Assembly (NCBI GenBank): GCA_937864085.1
Contig: CALMIH010000030.1
Span: 1-10,369 of the forward strand
Direction: 5' to 3'
DNA length: 10,369 nucleotides
Source of the DNA: an uncultured Chloroflexota bacterium
GTDB taxonomy: Bacteria; Chloroflexota; Limnocylindria; Limnocylindrales; Limnocylindraceae
This document shows positions 1-7,900 of the stretch, piece after piece. The position numbers were made by a program, and so were the translations under genes. Positions within the stretch are counted from its first letter, which is position 1. Each line of letters begins with the position of its first letter. The notes under the pieces were generated by a model. It did no database searches and was not told where the DNA came from. It saw only the letters and a program-made list of their open reading frames with translations.

Positions 1-2
1 TC

Positions 3-113
3 AGCCACTACTCGTTTGAGGAGTACACCCAGGTGAAGCATGTGGCGATTGAACTCACTGGAGCGCCGGTAAAGCCATGGCACTGGACCGTCTTCGGGGA
101 CCCAGAGAAATAG
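3..113 (+). CDS. C-terminal fragment of an unrecognised protein (5' end outside window)
   Basis: An open frame enters from the left edge and ends at TAG 111-113, giving 36 residues that begin SHYSFEEYTQ and end WTVFGDPEK. The fragment is rich in aromatic residues and has a mixed charged/hydrophobic pattern, unlike the Ala-rich shadow frames nearby, and its codons have the G/C-rich third positions seen in the real genes. It stops three bases before the stop codon of the convergent septum gene, which fits the tight packing of the window. I do not recognise the family from so short a tail and assign no function. It could be a chance open frame, but its composition and the neat convergent junction favour a real gene end. 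Confidence 0.5.
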   Translation, partial: SHYSFEEYTQVKHVAIELTGAPVKPWHWTVFGDPEK

Positions 114-116
114 CGC

Positions 117-521
117 TCAGCTGCCGAAGAGAATCTCCAACCAGACATCGATCGGTGAGCGCTGCGGGGTAGCGGCACCAAGGCGGCGCTCAGCGGAGCC
201 GGGTGCATCGGCGGGGAGCTCAGAGGCGTCTGCGGCAAGAACAAACGGTCGCTCCACTGGGGAACCGAGGTTGTAGCCGCGCGCCACTAGATCCAAGAAT
301 GCGGCATCGTCAAGGAGGATCCGCTCCGCCGTCAGCGCCTCCGCCCGCAGCGCAAGCGCAGCATTCTCATCGCGTAAGCGGCTGATCTCCGTGCTGGCCT
401 GAAGCGCACCGATCAGGCTCCGGGCGAGTGCGATGAGAAAGATGAGCGCAACCAAAAAAATAGCCCCAGCGCGAAGCCGATCACCAGTGGAAGGGAGCGC
501 CCGAAGCATCCGTGCCTTCAT
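117..521 (-). CDS. Septum formation initiator (FtsB/DivIC-like) protein
   Basis: This predicts a 134-residue bitopic membrane protein. A short basic N-terminus (residues 1-17) is followed by one transmembrane helix (about 18-39, GAIFLVALIFLIALARSLIG), then a heptad-rich coiled coil (about 41-70, with ISRLRDENAALALRAEAL). After that comes a segment (FLDLVARGYNLGSPVERPFVLA, described here by its ends) that matches the position of the conserved patch after the coil in FtsB/DivIC proteins, then a Pro/Ala-rich tail ending WLEILFGS. The family acts in the divisome with FtsL/FtsQ. I chose ATG 521 because it puts a short basic stretch before the helix. A TTG at 557 and an ATG at 509 are alternatives, and none has a good Shine-Dalgarno. 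The call rests on architecture more than on invariant residues, since this family has few. Confidence 0.72.
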   Translation of the reverse strand: MKARMLRALPSTGDRLRAGAIFLVALIFLIALARSLIGALQASTEISRLRDENAALALRAEALTAERILLDDAAFLDLVARGYNLGSPVERPFVLAADASELPADAPGSAERRLGAATPQRSPIDVWLEILFGS

Positions 522-557
522 AAGGAGAGTGTCGCCTTGATGACGACGCCACGTCAA
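522..557 (-). promoter_or_regulatory. Candidate leaderless promoter of the septum gene
   Basis: Reading the minus strand, TTGACG (557-552) is followed 18 bases later by GACACT (533-528), and six bases after that by the ATG at 521. The -35 matches the sigma-70 consensus in its first five bases; the -10 keeps only A at position 2 and T at position 6. This spacing would start the transcript at or next to the ATG, which would explain the lack of a Shine-Dalgarno. This is inferred from sequence only. Confidence 0.3.
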
Positions 558-589
558 GCGAGCAGATGGCGACAGGTTGACGCTGCGGT

Positions 590-597
590 GCTAGCCT
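590..597 (+). promoter_or_regulatory. Candidate -10 element (leaderless type) for the acidic protein gene
   Basis: TAGCCT at 592-597 fits TAnnnT, has a TG one base upstream (extended -10), and lies exactly seven bases before the ATG at 605. No Shine-Dalgarno lies between. The TTGACG at 577-582 is only nine bases upstream of the hexamer, too close to be its -35. The same TGn-TAnnnT-N7-ATG layout occurs at the DUF4446 gene (8699-8681). Confidence 0.38.
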
Positions 598-604
598 CCC
601 ACGC

Positions 605-1054
605 ATGTTCTTCTATGAGCTCCATGAGGCAGATGACGAGGTAGCGCTCGGGATCACCCTCGCCCATGAGGAGCGCATCGCCCCGCACGACTTCCTGGCA
701 ATGGTGGAGGAGGCGCGCGGACGGATCATCGAGTCATACGAAGAAGATTCGCTCGTTGAAGCGATCGCACTTGAACTTGAGCGAAGTCACGGCTTCTACC
801 CGGCACTTGATCACCGACTTCAGGCGGCGGTACGTGCCTCAGTAGAGGAGGGCGAGACGGCACTCCTTGAGGCGACGGGGGCGGCTGGTTCAGCAGATGA
901 TGAAGCTGACGCTGGCGAAGAGGAGGACCCCGACCTCCGTGACGCCGAGGATCTCCTCGCCGGTCGCGAACCACGGCCCCTCCGTTCTGCAGTGGTTGAA
1001 CTGGAGCTACCAGAAGAGGGAGATAACCAGAGCGAGATGACAAGAGTAAGATGA
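605..1054 (+). CDS. Acidic protein of unknown function, coupled to mtnN
   Basis: This 149-residue soluble protein has no signal peptide and no membrane helix. Residues 1-95 look folded: they begin MFFYELHEADDEVALG, are strongly helical, and include ESYEEDSLVEAIALELERSHGF. Residues 96-115 are an Asp/Glu/Ala linker (SADDEADAGEEEDPD). The C-terminus has one hydrophobic strand-like stretch (LRSAVVELELPEE) before a charged tail. The protein is very acidic. The stop overlaps the mtnN start as ATGA (1051-1054), so the two are almost certainly co-transcribed and translationally coupled. ATG 605 is the first start in the frame. I do not recognise the domain. The N-terminal block reads like a conserved hypothetical rather than a random frame, but no catalytic motif is visible. 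Confidence 0.8.
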   Translation: MFFYELHEADDEVALGITLAHEERIAPHDFLAMVEEARGRIIESYEEDSLVEAIALELERSHGFYPALDHRLQAAVRASVEEGETALLEATGAAGSADDEADAGEEEDPDLRDAEDLLAGREPRPLRSAVVELELPEEGDNQSEMTRVR

Positions 1055-1788
1055 CAGCCCAGCCCCCAGTCCTGATCGCCGCCGCCCTCAGTGCAGAGCG
1101 CGCCGCCCTTGAAGCGATCGCAACAGGACTTCAGGTGCACACCCTCCCTGGAATCGGCCAGGGTGACCTCCTAATTGGAACGATCGACGGAACCGCGGTC
1201 GCACTCCTCCGCTGCGGCGTGGGGAAGGTTGCCGCCGCAACAGCGGTCGCCGCTGCGAGCGCACTCTCACCGCGCTGCATCATCTCTGTCGGCTCCGCTG
1301 GCGCGCTTCACGCCGGGCACAAGATTGGCCACGTGGTGATTAGCACCGAAGTGTTGCAACACGACTTCGCCGCGGTGAGCGCATCGGGCTTCACCCTCTT
1401 CGGTTACGGCAGTGACTGGCCGTCCAACGGCGATCCACTCCTGCGCTCAGATCCCGCCATGACGAAGATCGCCGCAGCGGCAGCACAAAGTGCTGGCACA
1501 GCGCGCGGATTCGCCGTCAGTAGCGGTCGCATCACGACTGGTGACTGGTTCGTGAACGACGCTGCAACGCGCGACGCGATCGCCACGCGCACAGGAGCCG
1601 ATCTCGTGGAGATGGAGGGTGCGGCGATCGCCTACGTAGCGCAACAGTTTGGAACACCATGGATCGTGATTCGCAGCGTCAGCGACGCGGGCGACGGCGC
1701 TGCCGCCCCATCGTTCGACGAGTATCTGGCGCTCGCCTCTGCGAATGCTGCAGCGATCGTCCGCGCCACGCTGCCACTCCTCCCGTAG
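1051..1788 (+). CDS. mtnN: 5'-methylthioadenosine/S-adenosylhomocysteine nucleosidase
   Basis: This 245-residue enzyme hydrolyses the N-glycosidic bond of MTA and SAH to release adenine, a step in methionine salvage and clearance of the SAH that inhibits methyltransferases. The nucleoside phosphorylase/MTAN fold is visible throughout. Glu16 in LSAERAAL aligns with E. coli Glu12. RCGVGKVAAA (54-63) and SVGSAGAL (79-86) are the glycine motifs. HDFAAV (104-109), GDWFVND (164-170), EMEGAAIAYVAQQFGTP (187-203, with Glu189 equal to E. coli Glu174), SDAGD (211-215, with Asp212 as the catalytic acid) and FDEYLALAS (222-230) follow in the expected order. Length is normal for the family (about 230). 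The ATG is fixed by a four-base ATGA overlap with the upstream gene. The gene ends seven bases before the convergent murI stop, leaving no room for a terminator between them. Its substrate could also be a related nucleoside, but all key MTAN residues are present. Confidence 0.93.
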   Translation: MTAQPPVLIAAALSAERAALEAIATGLQVHTLPGIGQGDLLIGTIDGTAVALLRCGVGKVAAATAVAAASALSPRCIISVGSAGALHAGHKIGHVVISTEVLQHDFAAVSASGFTLFGYGSDWPSNGDPLLRSDPAMTKIAAAAAQSAGTARGFAVSSGRITTGDWFVNDAATRDAIATRTGADLVEMEGAAIAYVAQQFGTPWIVIRSVSDAGDGAAAPSFDEYLALASANAAAIVRATLPLLP

Positions 1789-1795
1789 TGGAGCG

Positions 1796-2677
1796 CTAGC
1801 GGCTGAGGCTGAGCTGCTCCGCCTCCATCACGCGATCGCCGAAGAGACGATCGGCAAGCCCACTGAATCCTGAAACCGCACCGGTGGTGAAGAGTTGATG
1901 CACTGGGAGCACCTCGGCACGAGCAGGTGCGCTATGACCAGCGGCGCCTGGATCCGCAGCGGTACCGCGCGTTGAACCTGGCGCATCAAGATGGTTGACC
2001 GAGATCACCTCCTGCAGCATTGCTGCTGCGGCGGCGGCTGAATCAACCACAGCGATGCTCTCGCCAAGTTCGGCGGCGATCAGGTTGCGAATCAGCGGGA
2101 AGTGCGTGCAGCCGAGCAGCAGCGTGTCAATCTTTGCCGCAGCTGGAAGCTCCTTGAAGGTGGCGAGCGTGCTCCGCACCGCCTCTACCAGCTGTGCTGA
2201 TGAGAGGTCGCCCGCCTCAATCAGTGGAACGAGCGCCGATGCGGCACGCGCCTCCACCTGCACGGCCGGATTCTGATCCTTGATCGCCGTGAAGTAGGCA
2301 CCTGAGCGCACCGTCGCCTCCGTTGCGATCACGCCGATCCTCCCCGTCCTCGTGGCGAGCACCGCCGCCGCCGCACCAGGTCGCAGCACACCAATGAACG
2401 GTATCGCTGGATAGCGCTGGCGCAGGTGCGCAAGAGCAACTGATGTTGCCGTATTACAGGCGATCACGATCGCCTTCACATCGCGCGCCACAAGCACATC
2501 GGCGAGCTCCATCGCGTAGTCAATGACCTCCGCGTCACTTCGTGTTCCATACGGATGCCGCGCGCTGTCACCGATGTAGATCGTTGACTCACCGGGGAGG
2601 CGTCGCTGCGCCTCTCGCAAGACGGTGAGGCCGCCAACGCCGGAGTCGAAGAAGCCGATCGGTCGAGGGTCAGACAT
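1796..2677 (-). CDS. murI: Glutamate racemase
   Basis: This 293-residue cytosolic enzyme interconverts L- and D-glutamate, supplying D-Glu for peptidoglycan. It is cofactor-independent and uses two cysteines. The sequence shows FDSGVGGLTVL (10-20, with Asp11-Ser12), HPYGTRS (41-47), ACNTATS (73-79, catalytic Cys74), and LLGCTHFPL (187-195, catalytic Cys190 and His192). The length is slightly above the usual 260-270 because of an extra Ala/Gly-rich stretch before the C-terminal helix. The frame stays open upstream to 2863, but that part lies inside the methyltransferase gene in another frame and has no racemase character; MSDPRP at 2677 is the right length before the Asp motif. The start lies inside the end of the methyltransferase (8-base overlap) with no clear Shine-Dalgarno, so coupling is likely. 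The usual ACP(L)F motif near residue 145 reads AASAL here, losing a non-catalytic Cys. Confidence 0.95.
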   Translation of the reverse strand: MSDPRPIGFFDSGVGGLTVLREAQRRLPGESTIYIGDSARHPYGTRSDAEVIDYAMELADVLVARDVKAIVIACNTATSVALAHLRQRYPAIPFIGVLRPGAAAAVLATRTGRIGVIATEATVRSGAYFTAIKDQNPAVQVEARAASALVPLIEAGDLSSAQLVEAVRSTLATFKELPAAAKIDTLLLGCTHFPLIRNLIAAELGESIAVVDSAAAAAAMLQEVISVNHLDAPGSTRGTAADPGAAGHSAPARAEVLPVHQLFTTGAVSGFSGLADRLFGDRVMEAEQLSLSR

Positions 2678-3410
2678 GCGTAGACCGTAGCAGCCAGCGC
2701 AGACGATCCGCGGAGCCGCGCTGATGGAGGTGCAAGCCCACCCCTTCGGCGATGCGTTCAAGTTCCGCTGGCCGCCAAGCGCGGATCGCAAACGGGTCGC
2801 GCTGATCAGGGGTGACGTCGCCAGCGTGCCAGTGGCGAACCTGAAGCTGCGCGCAGCCCGCACGCCCTGCTAGATCTGGAAGGAGGCGGCTCTCGCGACG
2901 CACCTCGCCGACCTCTTCACTGATCCAGCGCACGTCTTCACTCCACGCGGAGTCACTCGCCGCCTCACTGAGTAAATCAGCGTCAATCAGCGTTGCATCA
3001 ATTCCAAAGGCGCCGTCTGGCCTGAGCAGCATCGCCGCCTGAGCAAACAGCCGTTCAAGATCTGCTGCTTCAGTGAAGAGCGGGAGGAGATCGCCGCCGG
3101 CGATCACGAGCCCCGCACCGTGCCGCAGTGTCTCTGGTGGCGTCCAGGTGAGCAGATCCGCCTGAATCAACTCTGCACCTGGAAGACGCTCGCGCGCAAG
3201 GCCGAGAGCGGCATCATCAAGATCAAGACCGATGAGCGCACGATCAGCGGTGGCAATCGCAGCGAGAATGCGACCTCCGCCGCAACCAAGTTCTACCGTT
3301 GGACCACTCGTTGTCGCGGCGGTCGCACGCCAGAAGTCCAGATCAGCGTCGCCACCCGCGTTGAGATCGCCTTCGTCATCAAGGAGGCGACGCCGGCGAT
3401 CAGCGGTCAG
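2670..3410 (-). CDS. Class I SAM-dependent methyltransferase with apparent CTG start
   Basis: This predicts 246 residues when read from CTG 3410. The Rossmann methyltransferase signatures are clear: motif I is ELGCGGGRIL (40-49), the ribose-binding acidic residue is in LIGLDLDD (Asp63), and ELIQADLLTW (80-89) gives motif II. These are followed by FTEAADLERLFAQ and AAMLLRPDGAFGID, which fit the post-IV helix and the motif with -LRPGG-. The pattern resembles small-molecule methyltransferases of the Methyltransf_25/11 type; the substrate cannot be told. No ATG, GTG or TTG precedes motif I in frame; the first such codon is TTG 3170, after motif I and therefore too late. A TGA at about 3437 closes the frame upstream. 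CTG 3410 forms a CTGA overlap with the agmatinase stop and has GGGAG (3423-3419) eight bases before it. A -1 or +1 frameshift from the agmatinase gene, or a sequencing indel, is the alternative. Confidence 0.8.
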   Translation of the reverse strand: MTADRRRRLLDDEGDLNAGGDADLDFWRATAATTSGPTVELGCGGGRILAAIATADRALIGLDLDDAALGLARERLPGAELIQADLLTWTPPETLRHGAGLVIAGGDLLPLFTEAADLERLFAQAAMLLRPDGAFGIDATLIDADLLSEAASDSAWSEDVRWISEEVGEVRRESRLLPDLAGRAGCAQLQVRHWHAGDVTPDQRDPFAIRAWRPAELERIAEGVGLHLHQRGSADRLRWLLRSTHV

Positions 3411-4465
3411 CGGCGCGGCTCCCAGCGAATCGTCTCACCCGCCGCCTTCCGCTTTGCAAGGGAACTGATCACTTCGAGCGCGGCGCGATTCGCGATCATC
3501 GCCGTTGACTCTGCCCAGTCGTACGGAGGCGACACCTCAAGGATGTCCATCCCAGCGATGGGAACGCGCGCTGCGATCTGTCGCAACGCACGGAGCAACT
3601 CGCGCGTCAGCATGCCGCCAGGCTCTGGCGTTCCGGTCCCTGGGGCAAGACCAGGATCCACCACGTCAATATCAACGCTGATCCAGATCGCATCAGGCCC
3701 ATCGAGCGCTTCGGCGATCGCATCCTGGATCACCGCCTCAGCGCCGCGCTCTTCAATCTCGGTCATGAAGTGGGTTCGCATCCCCTTCCCCTTCATCCAG
3801 TCGAACGTCTCGCTATCTGGGAAGTAGCCGCGCAGGCCAACCTGAACGAAGTTCTTCCCCTGAACAGCGCCTGATTCAATCAGGCGACGCATCGGCGAGC
3901 CGTGACTGTGGAGCGAGCCGTAGCCGTCTGGTGAGGTATCGGCATGCGCATCAAAGTGCAGGATGCCGATGCTTTTTGGCCAACGGAGCTCTGCGATCGC
4001 GGTGGCATTTGGCCAGGTGATGGAGTGATCTCCGCCGAGCACAATCGGGATGGCGCCGGTCGCAGCAACCTCACGAACCTTCCGGTAGATCTCCCCGTGA
4101 CCATGCTGAACACGGCCGGGCACGACCGCCGCATCGCCGGCATCAACGGCGGTGAGGACGCGGAATGGGTCAACGCCAACCTGCAGCGAGTGCAGGAGTC
4201 CTGTCTGATACTGCGCCTCACGAATGGCGCGTGGACCAAAGCGTGTCCCTGGTCGATGCGTTACAGCGTCATCAAGGGGTGCGCCGACGATGGCGATGTC
4301 TGCCCCCATGCGCTGGATCTCGCTCGCATCTTCAACCCACGGAAGTTGTGAGAAAGAGACCGGACCAACGTATGACGGTCGATCGTTGCGGTCGCGCTGT
4401 TCCTGGGGGGCGCCCCACCCGAGGGCGGCGAGAGATTCAGCAAAAGGGGGTTTGGTTGCGCTCAT
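3407..4465 (-). CDS. speB: Agmatinase-family ureohydrolase
   Basis: This 352-residue member of the arginase/agmatinase/formiminoglutamase superfamily hydrolyses a guanidinium group to urea with a binuclear Mn(II) centre. All metal motifs are visible: GGDHSITW (144-151, His147), FDAHADT (171-177, Asp172, His174, Asp176) and SVDIDVVDP (263-271, Asp265 and Asp267). The substrate-loop HSHGSPMRR lies at 186-194 and GTRFGPRAIR at 73-82. The putrescine-forming reaction on agmatine is the default for this subfamily, but guanidinobutyrate, guanidine or proclavaminate hydrolases share the same residues, so the substrate is inferred. The N-terminus has about 50 residues before the fold, longer than E. 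coli SpeB. ATG 4465 is preferred; a TTG at 4507 and a GTG at 4471 are in frame, and none has a strong Shine-Dalgarno. Its stop overlaps the methyltransferase start by CTGA. Confidence 0.88.
   Translation of the reverse strand: MSATKPPFAESLAALGWGAPQEQRDRNDRPSYVGPVSFSQLPWVEDASEIQRMGADIAIVGAPLDDAVTHRPGTRFGPRAIREAQYQTGLLHSLQVGVDPFRVLTAVDAGDAAVVPGRVQHGHGEIYRKVREVAATGAIPIVLGGDHSITWPNATAIAELRWPKSIGILHFDAHADTSPDGYGSLHSHGSPMRRLIESGAVQGKNFVQVGLRGYFPDSETFDWMKGKGMRTHFMTEIEERGAEAVIQDAIAEALDGPDAIWISVDIDVVDPGLAPGTGTPEPGGMLTRELLRALRQIAARVPIAGMDILEVSPPYDWAESTAMIANRAALEVISSLAKRKAAGETIRWEPRR
3419..3423 (-). promoter_or_regulatory. Shine-Dalgarno supporting the CTG start of the methyltransferase
   Basis: On the minus strand GGGAG lies eight bases before CTG 3410-3408, inside the last codons of the agmatinase-family gene. 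It decides the start only in combination with the lack of any standard start codon before methyltransferase motif I. It is a short match and could be chance. Confidence 0.35.
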
Positions 4466-4539
4466 GTTCACACACCGATGCTTACATGCGCCGCCGGTTC
4501 GATCCAACGTCCAGCGGGGCGCTGCCCGATCCTACACCC
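4466..4539 (-). promoter_or_regulatory. Leader region before the agmatinase gene with possible -10
   Basis: This 74-base gap is the largest in the minus-strand run, so it could hold a secondary promoter. TAGGAT (4534-4529 on the minus strand) fits TAnnnT and would give a leader of about 55 bases. No convincing -35 lies 16-18 bases upstream, and I see no terminator hairpin or riboswitch fold here. Read-through from the upstream genes remains possible. Confidence 0.22.
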
Positions 4540-4986
4540 TCAGACGCTGTCGTCGTCCGCCCGAGTGAGCGCCGCTTCAATCACGGCGGCGATGAGCACG
4601 GCGATCAAGAGGCCGCTCGGGCTGCCGAAACCCACCACGCGGAAGGCGCTATACCCGCCAACGATCGCCCCAAGCGCAAAGCTACGGCGCAGCGCGCGCC
4701 GTCTCCTCCCGCGCCACTGACCAGGGTGGCGGCGATACGACTCCACGAGCAGGATCGGTGCGGTTGCGAGTGCAAGTGTGCAGCCGAAGGCGAGCGATGC
4801 GGCGAGTCCTGCAATCGGATCAACACTCGGATTGACGCTCGTCAACAGCAGTGCAGAGAGGAGCGCTCCAGCGAGGGCGGCGACCGCCGTGATCCGAATC
4901 AGTCGCTGATCAGTCACTGGGATGCGCGGCGGGGCTTCTCGCTCCGCCGCTTGGCTCGCTCGCTCAACAGGTGTGGGGAGTCTCAT
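4540..4986 (-). CDS. Four-helix membrane protein of unknown function
   Basis: This 148-residue protein begins with a hydrophilic N-terminal stretch (residues 1-27, with MRLPTPVERASQAAER). Four likely transmembrane helices follow: about 29-51, 57-81, 102-121 and 124-141. A strongly basic loop (residues 85-101, with HPGQWRGRRRRALRRS) separates helices 2 and 3, and by the positive-inside rule it should face the cytoplasm. The tail is acidic (ADDDSV). I see no transporter or enzyme motif. Its ATG overlaps the helicase-nuclease stop as ATGA (4986-4983), so it is translated as a coupled downstream gene, although co-transcription alone does not show a shared job. I do not recognise the family. Confidence 0.75.
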   Translation of the reverse strand: MRLPTPVERASQAAEREAPPRIPVTDQRLIRITAVAALAGALLSALLLTSVNPSVDPIAGLAASLAFGCTLALATAPILLVESYRRHPGQWRGRRRRALRRSFALGAIVGGYSAFRVVGFGSPSGLLIAVLIAAVIEAALTRADDDSV

Positions 4987-7900
4987 CCTGGCCTCCCTGC
5001 AGGCGCCTTGGAGGAGGGACAGAGTTCGCGATAGGCGCAGTAGGTGCAGTTCATTAGGTCTGGCTTCGCCTCCATTGAGCCAGTCTGAATCCCCTCCGCC
5101 GCTTCGGCAATCTTCTCGCGCGCCTTCTCAATCCGCTTCGGATCAACCGGAACGGTTGCCGTCTTCCCAGAGTCAAGGAAGCGCAGGCTCACCTCGTCTG
5201 GAAGGCGACCGGTAGTGGAGCGCCAGGCGAGGGCATAGATCTGCAGCTGCAGTGCATCGCGCGCGCGCGCAACCCCAGTCTCATCGTCGTCCTTCCCGCC
5301 ACTCTTGTAGTCGGAGATCACCACCCATTCGTCCGAGAGTGGAAGGGTTGGACGCAGCGTGTCGCCGCTCAGCTCAATAACGGGGATCTCCTTGGTGCGC
5401 TCACCCGGTGCGAGCGGCCGCACATCCACGCGATCCCAGCGACCGCGAACCTTATGACCGCCGATCTCAAACGAGAAGTCCTTCTCAACGTACGCGGGGA
5501 TAACGCCGCTTGCGAGCTCTTCACTACGGAATCGCTCAATCACCTTCAGCGCGGCATCGCGTCGCGCCTCTTCGTGTGAACGCGAGACGAACCCAGCACT
5601 CTGCCAGCTCCGGTCGAGTGCGGCGGTGAGTGCCGGAAGTTCAGGCGCGGTGCCGTTCATCTGCCCACGATGGAACTCTGCAACGGCGGCGTGGAGCGCC
5701 GAGCCGTAGATCGCAGCATGGTGAGGTGGGAGCGGAATCCGAAGACGCTGCTGGTAGTGGTAGCGCAACGGACAGGCAAGGTAGGCCTCAATCGCCGTAT
5801 AGCTCAGCGTGAGCGGCGCCTGCTCAGCGGCACCAGCTTCGCGTACGGCGAAGACTGGCGGCGCAGGGGCAACAACTTCGAGTGCGCCGATCGCGCTGCT
5901 CCGTTCGCCAGTAAACGGCACCTCTTCGAGTTGCGTGCGCGCAAGGTCGAGCGCCTCAGAGACGAAGCGGCTCACCTTTCGCGGGCGAACCCCTCCGGTG
6001 GAGCGCTCTGCAGCGCTCAGGTAGAGCTGCGTCCGTGCGCGCGTCAGTGCTACGTAAGCGAGGCGGCGCTCTTCGCGCAGCGCCTCCTCATCCAGGGCAC
6101 TTGGGTCGTCAGCTACGCGAGGGTCGCACGGCACGACCTCATCGCTACCCCCCAACTCTGCGGCAAGGGCGAGACGCGGCGGTCGCCCACGCGCCGGGAA
6201 TCGCGTCTCAACCATATTTGCAACAAAGACCACGGGGAACTCAAGGCCCTTCGCCTGATGGATGGTGAGCAGCGAGACCGCATCTAGATCTGGATCAACA
6301 TCGGCGGCGGATGGATCGTCACCCGCCTCACCAAGCTCTTCTAGGTAACGCACCAGGTACGGTGCGCGATCAAGCTCAAGGAGTCGGCTGCGCGAACGCA
6401 CCACGTCAAAGAGTCGACCGATGTTGCGAATCTGCTCATCAGCCTCGGGGCTCGCCTCACGCGTCAACTCGGCGAGGAGGCCGCTCTCGCGCAACCAGCG
6501 ATAGAGCACTTCGCCACTCGTCCGCTCCACGCTCTCCTGCACCAGTCCGCTGAGTCGCCCCATCAGCCGCTCGGTCTCTGGGTGCGCCGCACCGATGAGG
6601 GCGAGGCACTCGCGGAGCGAGCGGTGTTCGCGACGCGCCTTCCCCACCGCTGCGGTGAGGATCGCGGCCGGCGCCTTGAAGCGTGAGTCGGCGGCGATCA
6701 GGAAGAGTGGCGCAGATGCGTCGGGATCGGCGGCGTGTCGGAGCCCAGCGAGGAGGAGTCGAACCTCTGGGCGATCGTAAAGTCCGGCCGCACCGCTCGC
6801 GCGCCAGGCGATCCCCGCCATGTTCAGGCTGCGTCCGATCTCCACCGTGTCAACGTTTGCGCGCACCAGAACGGCGTGATCGCGGGGTCGCCTACCAGCA
6901 TCAATTGACGCCCGAACCTCTTGCGCGATCCAGTCTGCTTCGTCCGCAGTGGTGCGAAATCGCCGAAATCCAACGGGGGCCGAACTCCCTGGATCCGCCT
7001 CGGCGCTCAGATCCTTGGAGATCCCGAGTCGCGTCTCAAGGCGGTCAGGATCGTTGAATCGAATCAGGCGACGCGCAGCGGTCAAGATTGGCGTGGTGCT
7101 GCGGTAGTTCTTCGTGAGCACCACCTTTCCTGCATCTGGATAGCGATCCACGAATCCGAGAATGTTGCTGATTGCGGCACCTCGAAATCTATAGATGGAC
7201 TGATCGTCATCACCAACTGCTGTGAGGTTGCCACTCCCCTGCGCGATCAGGTCGACGAGTGCCCCCTGGAGACGATTCGTATCCTGGTACTCATCAACAA
7301 GGAGCCAGCGATGCCGCTCGCGCACGCGTGCCGCAACGAGTGGGTCGCTGCGGAGAATCTCGTAGGCGAGGAGCACCTGATCGCCGAAGTCGAGTAGCCC
7401 ACTCTTTGCGAGGATCCCCCGATAGGTGCGGTAGACGGCGGCGAGCTCCCCTTGCTCTTCGCTGAGGCGCGCCAGCGCCGCCGCATACTCTTCAAGCTTC
7501 TTTCGATCCTTCGCTGGCGCCTCCGCATCAAGAACAACAGCGGCAGCCTTCACGCGAAGTTCGGCTGCAAAGGCCTCAATCGCATCGGCACTAACCGCCT
7601 CCTCCTTTGCGCGTGAGATGTAGCCGGCAATGTCACCAAGGAATCGTGTTGGATCGCCGAGCGGCGCAAATCGTGAGAGTCCAAGTTCAAAGAGATGCTC
7701 GCGTAAGAGGAGCACGACCTCTGCGCGTCCAAGGACCCGCAGATCGCCGGAGATGCCGAGACGGTGCGAGTTTTCACGCAGCAACTCATCGCCCCAGGCG
7801 TGGAAGGTCTTGATCGGTGTGGTGGCGTACCCATACGGTACGAGACGGTCGACGCGCCCCTGCATCTCCTCTGCGGCGCGATCGGTGAACGTGAGCGCGA

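Noticed and set aside
577..582. TTGACG upstream of the acidic protein gene as a plus-strand -35.
   Set aside because: It is only nine bases from the -10-like TAGCCT, far below the normal 16-18, and no better -10 lies at the right distance.
2678..2863. In-frame upstream extension of murI by 62 codons.
   Set aside because: It lies inside the methyltransferase gene in another frame and has no racemase character; the family start fits MSDPRP at 2677.
3120..3827. A 235-codon plus-strand open frame.
   Set aside because: Antisense shadow of the methyltransferase and agmatinase homologue, both of which have clear motifs on the minus strand.
4165..5034. A 289-codon plus-strand open frame.
   Set aside because: It runs antisense to the agmatinase homologue, the membrane protein and the helicase end, is full of Arg/Cys/Ser typical of shadow frames, and matches no family.
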